Shown here: positions 6,653 to 13,645 of the stretch, piece after piece | Position numbering within the stretch: position 1 is the first letter of the stretch | How the letters are laid out: each line of letters opens with the position of its first letter | Source: a virus | Virus record (IMG/VR): IMGVR_UViG_3300043496_000078 | Coordinates: 1-30,587 of that record | Direction: 5' to 3' (one strand) | DNA: 30,587 bases | Made by a program: the position numbers and the translations under genes | Notes under the pieces: model-generated | Database searches by the model: none | What the model was told of the DNA's origin: nothing | Seen by the model: only the letters and a program-made list of their open reading frames with translations

Positions 6653-7130
6653 ATATCTTGCCGCTCCAGCCCGATTGTTTCTGCTGATTCCATTGTTCCG
6701 TGCGCGCGAGCTCGGCGGCAAAATCACCTTGGAGCGGGGGCAAATCGAAGAGTTCAGCGAGCAGATTGCGCAACCGGTCGCGTTCGGCCAGAAGCGGCCT
6801 GGCCTCCGTCAGATCGGGAATATTGCGCAGACGCGCGGTGATCCCCCGGATGATTTCGCAAAGGCGCCGCGCCTCTTGGAACTTGATGCCGGCGTCGATA
6901 TCGGAATCGATCCGCAACAGATCGCTCGGTGTCCAGCGCAGGGCGCGGCACATCGGCATCAGTTTATCCACAGGGAAGCAGCACTCGTCGTTTTCCCAAT
7001 TGTGGATCGTCTTCTCGCAGACGCCGATTTCCTGGGCGAGTTTTTTCATCGACAGGCCGATCAGCCTGCGGCGGGCCTGCAGGTCTTGCCCGAGGGTCGA
7101 TCCAATTCTTTTGGTTGCTTCCATGGCCAA
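6594..7130 (-). CDS. XRE-family repressor candidate (CI-like role)
   Basis: A 178-residue protein. The TTG at 7130 lies 6 nt after GGAGG; the ATG at 7124 is the alternative. Residues about 15-72 form an XRE HTH (DLQARRRLIGLSMKKLAQEI, VCEKTIHNWENDEC, PMCRALRWTPSDLL). Residues 85-150 are helical and charged, consistent with a dimerisation segment. There is no S24/LexA-type protease domain, so RecA-driven self-cleavage is not expected. The long upstream spacer with repeated TGTAAAA boxes suggests autoregulation and control of the early operon. That role is inferred from position and box sharing. Confidence 0.75.
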   Translation of the reverse strand: MAMEATKRIGSTLGQDLQARRRLIGLSMKKLAQEIGVCEKTIHNWENDECCFPVDKLMPMCRALRWTPSDLLRIDSDIDAGIKFQEARRLCEIIRGITARLRNIPDLTEARPLLAERDRLRNLLAELFDLPPLQGDFAAELARTEQWNQQKQSGWSGKIFMQYVSACWPAADAARAGA

Positions 7131-7466
7131 AATTCGCCTCCCTTTTCACACGCTCGTTTCTGCAGTGGGTTGAGATGGTCGTCGCCCGACAACCGTATCA
7201 AAGGCGGTTGATCCCGAAAAGGGTTCAAAGCTGCCTGTAGGCTGCCTGTAGGCTAAGATTTTCCTGTGGATCAGGGTTTTGCACAATTTTACAAATTCCT
7301 GGCCTCTCACGCTGTAAAAAGCACTGTAAAATCGTTGTAAGCCTTTGATAATGCAAACGTGTCTTGTACCTGAATGGAATAGGAAAGCTTAGCAAAATCA
7401 AAGGTTTTACAGTTGTAAAAAGGAGAACGAATAGGGGGGAAACTGTAAAAAGCTGAGGGTTCTATC
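7131..7466 (-). promoter_or_regulatory. control region with repeated TGTAAAA boxes
   Basis: No gene is visible in these 336 bp, which are AT-rich compared with the surroundings. TGTAAAA or its complement occurs at 7287-7293, 7313-7319, 7325-7331, 7405-7411, 7414-7420 and 7444-7450. The pair at 7405-7420 forms a perfect inverted repeat around GT. A tandem repeat of GCTGCCTGTAG lies at 7230-7251. It is upstream of the repressor gene, so these are candidate operators. I found no clean -35/-10 pair for that gene. Confidence 0.6.
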
Positions 7467-7745
7467 TCAGTGCGTGAGGCGGCAGGCGAGTTGCAGGCTG
7501 CGCGGATCGTCCGGCCGGCCGGCGGTGGTGACGACAACGGATTGATTGCAGGTCGTGCATTTGACTATGTAGTAGCCGATGCGTTTCGCCGGGTAGGGCA
7601 GGGCGCCGGTGCAGGTCGGCCCGGCGGCGCCGGTGTCGGCGGTCAGCCTGATATCGATCCCGCTCGGGTAACGCGGATCGGGCGGGCATTGCGGTTCCTT
7701 CCCGCCGTCGATCCATTCAATCTGCCACATCGGGCGCTCGGTCAT
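7467..7745 (-). CDS. Cys-rich conserved phage hypothetical protein
   Basis: A 92-residue protein with C20, C45, C63, C66 and C88. The block GYYIVKCTTCNQSVVVTTAGRPDDPRS is a small zinc-ribbon-like segment that I recall from many rhizobial phage and host proteins of unknown role. The ATG at 7745 is the first in frame. It lies 51 bp beyond the integrase on the same strand and may share the integrase transcript. Confidence 0.65.
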   Translation of the reverse strand: MTERPMWQIEWIDGGKEPQCPPDPRYPSGIDIRLTADTGAAGPTCTGALPYPAKRIGYYIVKCTTCNQSVVVTTAGRPDDPRSLQLACRLTH

Positions 7746-7796
7746 CGCCTAATCATCCGATTAAAGGTAATTTCAGTCTCAATGCGCTGACGTTCT

Positions 7797-8858
7797 TCAG
7801 GCCGCGTTCTCCCACTTGTCCATGGCGGTGTCGATCAGCTTCCGCTTGCTGGCTTCGCGCGTGTAAGCAAGCGCCTGGGCGGGCGAGGCATGGCCGAGCA
7901 CCCGCATGATCTCGTCGACCGTGGCGCCGGCCTCGGCGAGCTTGACGCCGGCGGTCTTGCGCAAGCCGTGCAGGGTGTATTGCTCGGGGGCAATCCCCAC
8001 CTCGCGCAGCCGGGCCACGATCAGGTGCGTCAACCCGCCAGGCGAGTAGGGTTTCTTGAAGTAGTTCGTGCAGATGTGTTCGCGCACGCGCGGCGTCTGC
8101 GCCAGCAGCTTGGCGAGTTCCTTATGGGCGCGCAGCGGCACGGTCGCGCCGGTCTTCTGTTGCACGACGAGGATGCGTTTGGTCGTGCTGTTGTAGTCCG
8201 ACCATTTCATTGCCAACACATCGCCGCGGCGCTGGCCGGTGTAGAGCAGCAGATAAAATGCCAACCGCGTGTAGTCTGGGGCACCCTTGAGGAACAGCTG
8301 CTGGATCTTGTCAGGCCACGGCGCATGCGGCTTTTTCACCTTGTAGTGCAGTTCGACGTCGCGCGTCGGGTTGCTCGCGTCCTCGTCGATCCTGGCATCC
8401 TTCAACTTGAGCGCAAATTTCCAGAGGATCGAGATCTTGCGCAGCATGGAATCACCGCGGGCATCGCCATGTTTCTTGGCGATCTCGGCGCAGTATTGCG
8501 TGACATGGCTGCGCTTCACATCGGCGATCAGGCCGGCACCCAAATCGCGCTTGAGAATGTCGAGGGTGCGCCGATAGCTGAGCCTGGTCTCTTCGGCCAG
8601 GTTGCCGAATTTCCTCGAGGCCAGATCTTGCTCGATGACCCAACCGTTTGAGCCGGGCAGAAACGCTACCCGCGCCGGAATGTTTGAAACCGTGAGCGCC
8701 GGTGCTGCGTGCCCGTTCTCAGCCGCCGCACGGAGCTGCTCGTAATGCCGCAAATACTCTTGCGAACCTTCCGCGCCGCGCAGGCGCTGGCGATCGTGAC
8801 CAGGAAATCTGGCGTAGTGATATTTGCCCGCGCGCTGCACGTGCTTAAGAGTCGCCAT
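7797..8858 (-). CDS. int: tyrosine site-specific integrase
   Basis: A 353-residue tyrosine recombinase, the usual length for phage integrases. It catalyses attP-attB recombination. All catalytic residues are present: R210 (TGQRRGDVL), K235 (QQKTG), H297 and R300 (LHGLRKTAG), H323 (LGHASPAQ) and the nucleophile Y332 (LAYTREA). Residues 1-55 are the basic arm-binding part and about 75-170 the SAM-like core-binding domain. Its start overlaps the excisionase-like gene by 14 bp, so the two are expressed together from the promoter at 9135-9163. I saw no tRNA or obvious attP core beside it. Confidence 0.95.
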   Translation of the reverse strand: MATLKHVQRAGKYHYARFPGHDRQRLRGAEGSQEYLRHYEQLRAAAENGHAAPALTVSNIPARVAFLPGSNGWVIEQDLASRKFGNLAEETRLSYRRTLDILKRDLGAGLIADVKRSHVTQYCAEIAKKHGDARGDSMLRKISILWKFALKLKDARIDEDASNPTRDVELHYKVKKPHAPWPDKIQQLFLKGAPDYTRLAFYLLLYTGQRRGDVLAMKWSDYNSTTKRILVVQQKTGATVPLRAHKELAKLLAQTPRVREHICTNYFKKPYSPGGLTHLIVARLREVGIAPEQYTLHGLRKTAGVKLAEAGATVDEIMRVLGHASPAQALAYTREASKRKLIDTAMDKWENAA

Positions 8859-9123
8859 CGGTATTCATCCCTAAAATTACATCCATGGTATTACGGCGCC
8901 TGGGTTCGTCCTGTTTTTCCGGGCCGAGTGATTCGAAAGCAGCGTCGATCTCGAGCCGATCCCAAAGAACCATGCCCCGGACCCGTTTCGGTTTTGGCAT
9001 GAGGCCGTCGGCGACCAGTTGGAGGAAAGAAGTCGGGCTTACGCCGATATAAGCCGCTGCCCGCGCTGCTCGCAGACCCCGCGGCGGGTACGCCAGATGA
9101 TCCTGGAGTTTGTTGGACACCAC
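8845..9123 (-). CDS. excisionase/AlpA-like helix-turn-helix protein
   Basis: A 92-residue protein. GLRAARAAAYIGVSPTSFLQ, then LVADGLMPKPKRVRGMVLWDRLEIDAAFESL, is the HTH_17/AlpA winged-helix pattern common in excisionases. It overlaps the integrase start, the usual place for a recombination directionality factor. The start is GTG at 9123; the next in-frame ATG (residue 42) would remove the fold. The promoter leaves only about 5 nt of leader, so the message may be nearly leaderless. It could instead be a transcription activator. Confidence 0.75.
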   Translation of the reverse strand: MVSNKLQDHLAYPPRGLRAARAAAYIGVSPTSFLQLVADGLMPKPKRVRGMVLWDRLEIDAAFESLGPEKQDEPRRRNTMDVILGMNTDGDS

Positions 9124-9134
9124 GAGCCTCGCCG

Positions 9135-9163
9135 AATATAGTTTGAACCTATTTTGGTATCAA
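9135..9163 (-). promoter_or_regulatory. sigma70-like promoter of xis-int
   Basis: On the (-) strand, TTGATA (9163-9158) is followed by exactly 17 bp and TATATT (9140-9135). Transcription should start near 9128, about 5 nt before the GTG of the excisionase-like gene. The near-consensus boxes and correct direction make it one of the clearest promoters in the window. Confidence 0.7.
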
Positions 9164-9196
9164 GCCCAAATCGCCATTAACGCTGCCGGAAAGGCC

Positions 9197-9216
9197 CGCG
9201 GGCATTTGCGCCCGCG
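9197..9216. other. GC-rich hairpin at the border of the repeat array
   Basis: CGCGGGC (9197-9203) pairs with GCCCGCG (9210-9216) around a 6-nt loop. It sits between the xis-int promoter and the pentamer array. On the (-) strand it is followed by only a short T run (CTTT), so it is at best a weak terminator for leftward transcripts leaving the array. Confidence 0.4.
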
Positions 9217-9227
9217 TCCTCCGTTCG

Positions 9228-10563
9228 CCTGCCTTGCCAGGCCCAGCCCTGCCACGCCCCGCTCTGCCGCGCCTAGCCCTGCCCTGCCGGCCTTGCCAGC
9301 CCTGCCACGCCCCGCTCTGCCGCACCTAGCCCTGCCCTGTCCCGGACGGGCCATGCCCGGCCGCGCCCCGCCAGCCTTGCCTTGCTCCGCTTTTGCCGCG
9401 CCAAGCCATGCCACGCCGCGCCAAGCCCTGCCGGCTTTGCCTTGCCGCGCCTAGCCGTACCCGGACTCGGCATGCCATAGCGCGCCACGCAGAGACGTGC
9501 CTCGCCAGCCGTGCCTTGCCGAGCCATGCCGAGCCTAGCCTCGCCAGGCCATGCCGAGCCTTGCCAGCCTTGCCTCGCCCAACCCAACCCGGCCTCGTCG
9601 AGCCACGCCAGGCCCGGCCACTCCGCGCCAAGCCACGCCAGCCTTGCCTTGCCTTGCCAGCCTTGCCGAGCCAAGCGTTGCCGCGCTTGGCCTAGCCCGG
9701 CCTTGCCGAACCGCGCCAGCCTTGCCATGCCTTGCCCTGCCGTGCCCTGCCAAACCGAGGCTTGCCGGACTTCGCCATGCCCTACCTCGCCATGCCAGCC
9801 TTGCCTTGCCCGGCTCTGCCGGGACCAGCCAGACTTCGCACCGTCGCGCCGTGCCACGCACTGCAAGGCCGTGCCTAGCCGCGCCGGCCTTGCCTCGCCT
9901 TGCCGAACCGGACCGGGCTGTGCCTGGCCGCGCCAAGCCAAGCCCCGCCGGCCTCGCCTTGCCCAGTCATGCCGCGCCCTGCCAGAACTCGCCCTGCCTC
10001 GTCGAGCCAGGCCACGCTCGGCTTCGCCCGGCCAGCCTCGCGTTGCCTCGCCACGCCTTGCCGCGCCCTGCCGTGCCCGGCCAGGCCTCGCCCCGCCCCG
10101 CCAGCCTTGCCTCGCCACGCCTTGCCGAGCCTTGCCGCGCCCTGCCGTGCCGTGCCCCGCCGGCCTTGCCTAAACGAGCCGTGCCGAGCCTTGCCGGGAT
10201 CTGCATAGCCGAGCCAAGCCACACTCGGCCGAGTCCTGCCGCGCCGCGCCAAGCCATGCCGTGCCAGCCTCGCCGCGCCTAGCCATGCCGTGCCGAGCCT
10301 TGCCGCGCCTTGCCGGCCTTGCCACGCCGTGCCCCGGCTGCGCCTTACCCTGCCTAGCCGCGCATTGCCACGCCGAGCCAGCCTTGCCTTGCCGAGCCCT
10401 GCCCTGTTCTGTCGGACAGAGCCATGACCGGCCGAGCCGTGCCTTGCCAGCCTTGCGTTGCCGCGCCACGCCAAGCCGAGCCGCGCCGCACTGTGCCGAA
10501 CCTGGCCAGCCTTGCCATGCCGTGCTAAGCCCCGCCGCGACCCTGCCGGGCCGAACCTTGCCA
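9228..10563. repeat. degenerate GCC-rich pentanucleotide array, about 1.3 kb
   Basis: Almost the whole stretch follows CCNNG every 5 bp, read on (+) as GCCTTGCCNNGCC and so on. Frequent 4-bp variants give a 9-bp form CCAGCCTTG. The (+) strand is extremely C-rich and the (-) strand G-rich (GGCAAGGC-type). Because 3 codons equal nine bases and 15 bp equal three units, every frame gives the same cycling peptide (Gly-Lys-Ala-Arg-Gln on the minus strand). Long open frames therefore appear on both strands without implying genes. It lies between the leftward early operon and xis-int. Possible roles: origin, R-loop or spacer DNA, or simple expansion. No function is shown. Confidence 0.9.
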
Positions 10564-10569
10564 AAAACC

Positions 10570-11073
10570 TCATTGCGCCGGTCGGTTTTCCTGGTGCTCG
10601 ATTCGTTGCCGCAGCCGCGCGCGGGCGTCGCGAACGAGCTCGCAGATGTCGAGCAGCTCGTTGTATCTAGTCTCGAATGCCCGAAGCTCTCGTTCGGCTG
10701 CCACGAGGACTGCCAGCTGCAAGCTCTGGCTGTTCAGAACCTCGTTGATAGCGCGATAAGACTTGCCGTCATCGTTGACCGACAGGAATGCTCGGCGCGG
10801 CGGCTTATCCGTATCGGTGTCCTCGACCTGGATGATGCGGATCAAATCCCGCGCCTGATCGAGGCGGTATGCTTCCGCCGCGTTCTTGTCATTCCATTCG
10901 AAATATCGATGTAGCGGATTGCGTCGGTTGCGCGCCTCGTCGACAACGGCATGAGCCATTAAGCGACCGTTGTTCGCGGATCGAATTCGTTCCAGCTCGT
11001 TGCCGATCACAGTGGGATCGGCATCCTTGTTGTTGTGAAAGATTGTCGGTTCTCTGAAGACATAACGTAGCAT
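10570..11073 (-). CDS. conserved phage early protein, 167 aa, unknown function
   Basis: GGAGG (minus strand) lies just before the ATG. The protein contains VVDEARNRRNPLHRYFEWND, then NAAEAYRLDQARDLIRIIQV. I recognise this block from early regions of rhizobial and other alphaproteobacterial phages, where it is always hypothetical. The C-terminal third is a long charged helix (LAVLVAAERELRAFETRYNE and LVRDARARLRQRIEH). Its stop overlaps, by ATGA, an ATG that opens a frame into the pentamer array. It is the last firm gene of the recombination operon. Confidence 0.75.
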   Translation of the reverse strand: MLRYVFREPTIFHNNKDADPTVIGNELERIRSANNGRLMAHAVVDEARNRRNPLHRYFEWNDKNAAEAYRLDQARDLIRIIQVEDTDTDKPPRRAFLSVNDDGKSYRAINEVLNSQSLQLAVLVAAERELRAFETRYNELLDICELVRDARARLRQRIEHQENRPAQ

Positions 11074-11083
11074 TGTTCTCCTC

Positions 11084-11875
11084 CTATTCAGCGGCTTCTA
11101 GAATCGGTGGTGCTTTCCGCGGCGCGGTCTTCGGCACAGGACCGCCGCGCGCATGCGCGTCCCATTCGCGTTGCTCTGCTGGCGTTGCGATATGGAAGGC
11201 GCCGAACCATCCGCCTTTCTCGTTGCGCCAGTCCCCGATGCCGATGCCAGATCCAGCCTGGCGGACGAGGAACGCCAAGGCGTGAGGCGCAACCATCAGT
11301 GGATTGACATTGCCGGTGATGCGCAGCGCCCACGTGCTGAACTGCGCGCGATAGGCCAGGTTCGCGGTTTTGCGCAAGCCTGCACCGATGCGAACCATGT
11401 CTTCGCGCATCTCGGGCTGTGAACCATAGATGCGAACCAGCGGCATGTCGCAGATGGCGCCGGCGAGTGCCGGACGGACACGCACGACTTCGGCATCGAG
11501 CCAGAGCGCTTGCATCACATCGCTGCGCGGGACGCCGCGGTCCTTGTGAGCGCAACTTAGGATCGCCTTCTTCACGGCGGTCACCGGAAAGCCATAGATG
11601 CCGTCGCCCATGTCATAGAGCGATTGCAAGAAGTCCTTTTCGGGATCGCGCTTCTCTTTGGCTGTGCGCGTTGCGCCAGCCTGCGTTTTGAGCATGTCGC
11701 CCTTCGCCTTCTCGCTCCATGCATGGACGATGATGGGCGTGTCGCCGACAATCCAGAAGATGAAATCCTGCGATGGCGCTTTCTCGGAAAGAAGCTCGCC
11801 GAGCTGAATTCGATCTACCTTCTCGTTTGTTGTTGTCGGTTGCGGAGTTTCCACCTTCTTGCGCTTGAATGCCAT
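11084..11875 (-). CDS. conserved phage early protein in recombination operon
   Basis: Start at 11875 (MAFKRKKVETP) after GGAGGAC, giving 263 residues; the longer frame to 11929 has no such site. Core blocks: FIFWIVGDTPIIVHAWSEKA, DPEKDFLQSLY, YGFPVTAVKKAILS, and MREDMVRIG followed later by GIGDWR. This is a well-spread phage family that I recall without assigned function. It usually lies beside annealing protein and exonuclease genes, so a part in DNA recombination or protection is reasonable but unproven. Confidence 0.75.
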   Translation of the reverse strand: MAFKRKKVETPQPTTTNEKVDRIQLGELLSEKAPSQDFIFWIVGDTPIIVHAWSEKAKGDMLKTQAGATRTAKEKRDPEKDFLQSLYDMGDGIYGFPVTAVKKAILSCAHKDRGVPRSDVMQALWLDAEVVRVRPALAGAICDMPLVRIYGSQPEMREDMVRIGAGLRKTANLAYRAQFSTWALRITGNVNPLMVAPHALAFLVRQAGSGIGIGDWRNEKGGWFGAFHIATPAEQREWDAHARGGPVPKTAPRKAPPILEAAE

Positions 11876-11933
11876 TTGCCGCGTCCTCCTCGCTGTTGCC
11901 GGAAGCCGTCCGGCGGCGGTTCGTTTCAATGGA

Positions 11934-12152
11934 TTATTGTTTCAGCCTGGCCATTTGCGCGCCCTCGAGCGCGCCGCGCGCCATCCGCATGAAGGCTTCA
12001 TTCGATCCGTCGTGCGCGACGTGCGCCATTGCAGCGAGCAGCAGGGTTTCGCGCGCGATCTCCTTGCATTTGTCGGATTCGGATGTCTGCAAGCCGTCCA
12101 GATAGACCATGATGGCGTCGCCGATCTGCAGCTTGAGCTCGCCCAGACTCAT
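11934..12152 (-). CDS. small helical hypothetical protein, 72 aa
   Basis: MSLGELKLQIGDAIMVYLDG then KCKEIARETLLLAAMAHVAH and AFMRMARGALEGAQ: an all-helical, soluble protein. Its start overlaps the upstream stop by ATGA. Its place in the recombination operon suggests an accessory role. Family not recognised. Confidence 0.6.
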   Translation of the reverse strand: MSLGELKLQIGDAIMVYLDGLQTSESDKCKEIARETLLLAAMAHVAHDGSNEAFMRMARGALEGAQMARLKQ

Positions 12153-12664
12153 GACGCACCGCCGGTTGGCTCGTCCTTCTGCGGATAGTCGCGCGGCCCG
12201 GCGACCACGACGTGCGGCAGCGCTTCCTTCATGAGCTCGTCGGCTACCGCAGCGAGGCCAACCTTGTCGGCTTCGCCCGGCGCGCGCCGCTTGCCATCTT
12301 CGAGGATCTGCAGGAACACGGTGGCGCCGTTCTGCGCGCAGGTCTTCACCCGGATAGTTTCGCCTTTCCAGTAGTCGCGATCCTCCATCAGCTTGCCGAC
12401 GATATCGTCGTGGCCGGCGCGTTCGCGCTTGCCGGTTTCGTCGTGCTCGGCGCGTTCCTGCTCGAGCCGTGCCTCGAGGCGCTTGACCTCAACCTGGGCA
12501 TCGAGGGCCTGGCGGCGCCAGTTGTCGACCTCGGCCTGCAATGCGGCAATTGTCCTGGTCGCCTCGATCTGCTTATGGGCAACCCGCAACACCTCGTCGT
12601 CGTATTCGATCGGTGGCGGCACGTTGGCGATGCGCGGCATGCGGGGCTCGGGCTTGGTGTTCAT
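12149..12664 (-). CDS. coiled-coil protein of the early operon, 171 aa
   Basis: The ATG at 12664 has GGAGG upstream (GGAGGAATGATCCA spacing) and is preferred over the frame start at 12718. After a proline-rich N-terminus, residues about 30-105 form a long coiled coil (IAALQAEVDNWRRQAL, VKRLEARLEQERAEHDE). The C-terminal part has KTCAQNGATVFLQILEDGKR. It is coupled by ATGA to the next gene. Function unknown; it could be a scaffold for recombination proteins. Confidence 0.65.
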   Translation of the reverse strand: MNTKPEPRMPRIANVPPPIEYDDEVLRVAHKQIEATRTIAALQAEVDNWRRQALDAQVEVKRLEARLEQERAEHDETGKRERAGHDDIVGKLMEDRDYWKGETIRVKTCAQNGATVFLQILEDGKRRAPGEADKVGLAAVADELMKEALPHVVVAGPRDYPQKDEPTGGAS

Positions 12665-12736
12665 TGGATCATTCCTCCGTCGCAAGTTTTCGAGCACGGC
12701 CATGGGGGGTGTCTCCATTGCGCAGAATGAAACGCC

Positions 12737-13645
12737 TTACGCCTGGTCAGAGGGGCGGCGGGACTTGTCGTCCACGTGCTGGTCCGCCCCCGCCGCCTCC
12801 TCCTTGTTGGCTTCGCCGCCAGGGGTATGGACAGCGGACGAAGCAACCTCTTCCTTCGGCTGTTCCATCGGTGGAAATGTCTCGTCGGCGCTGGCCATGC
12901 CGTCGGCAATCGACTTCATCATCGCGATCACCGTGGCGACATCCGGTGCCAGCCAGTCCTTTGCCGCGCGCCCAACCACACGCTCGGCGCGGGCAAGCTC
13001 GACCGGAATTTTTGCCAGGCCCTGCACGGTACGCTCGCGCCAGCTGGCAAGATCCTTGCCGATCTTTTCGACCAGCGAGTTACGCGCTTGCTCGAAGGCG
13101 TAGTCGCAATAAATCTGCAGGCCGTTGCAGATGACGTTACGAATGCTTTTCGATTGGCCTATCTGGTAGGCGATGTCCTGCTGCCGATCAGCGTCTTTCG
13201 TCTTGAGCGACAACTGCGACTTGCGCTGGCGGTAAGCACGCTCCATCGAAAAGCCGGTCTCGATGTCGGTGAACCTGGCATAAAATGTCCAGGCATCGCC
13301 GACGTCGATCTCGCGCACCTCGACTGCACAATTGCCGAAGACGCGCGCGACATCGTTGGCGAGCTTGATCGACGGGCCTTCGATATAATCGACGCCGCCG
13401 TCTTTTTTGCGAACCGGAAAACGGTAAAGCCAATCGGAACCTGCAGCAGCGGCAAGGGCGCCGAGCTTTTGCAGAATGCGGGCCTCGTCGCGATAGACCG
13501 CGACCGGCTGCGCGCCGATCACGCGCTCGGAGATACCGGTGGTCGGCCGCACCAGCGCATGGCCCTGCGGCTGGTTGGGTTGTGCGCCAGCATTGGCAAA
13601 CTCGTCGAGTGCCTTGCGCTGATCGCGGCGTTCAATGTCGTTCAT
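12737..13645 (-). CDS. candidate single-strand annealing/recombination protein
   Basis: A 302-residue protein immediately downstream of, and ATGA-coupled to, the YqaJ-type exonuclease. The core reads GGVDYIEGPSIKLANDVARVFGN, then AWTFYARFTDIETGFSMER, and DIAYQIGQSKSIRNVICNGL. The tail is Glu/Ala-rich and acidic. In phages a 5'-3' exonuclease is normally paired with an annealing protein of the RecT, Erf or Rad52-like groups. Position argues for that role. I do not see a signature that fixes the group, and some databases may list it only as hypothetical. Confidence 0.6.
   Translation of the reverse strand: MNDIERRDQRKALDEFANAGAQPNQPQGHALVRPTTGISERVIGAQPVAVYRDEARILQKLGALAAAAGSDWLYRFPVRKKDGGVDYIEGPSIKLANDVARVFGNCAVEVREIDVGDAWTFYARFTDIETGFSMERAYRQRKSQLSLKTKDADRQQDIAYQIGQSKSIRNVICNGLQIYCDYAFEQARNSLVEKIGKDLASWRERTVQGLAKIPVELARAERVVGRAAKDWLAPDVATVIAMMKSIADGMASADETFPPMEQPKEEVASSAVHTPGGEANKEEAAGADQHVDDKSRRPSDQA

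Noticed and set aside
7746-9227. attP core or tRNA remnant near the integrase
   Set aside because: I saw no tRNA-like cloverleaf or clear identity block; without host sequence the core cannot be found.
9228-10563. CRISPR array
   Set aside because: Units are 4-5 bp with no constant repeat or unique spacers, and no cas genes are present.
9110-10914. Long open frames of 200-280 codons on both strands within the pentamer array
   Set aside because: Open frames appear in all directions because the pentamer rarely makes stops; peptides are the same cycling residues and codon use is not gene-like. Only the ATGA-coupled frame at 10573 is kept as a finding.
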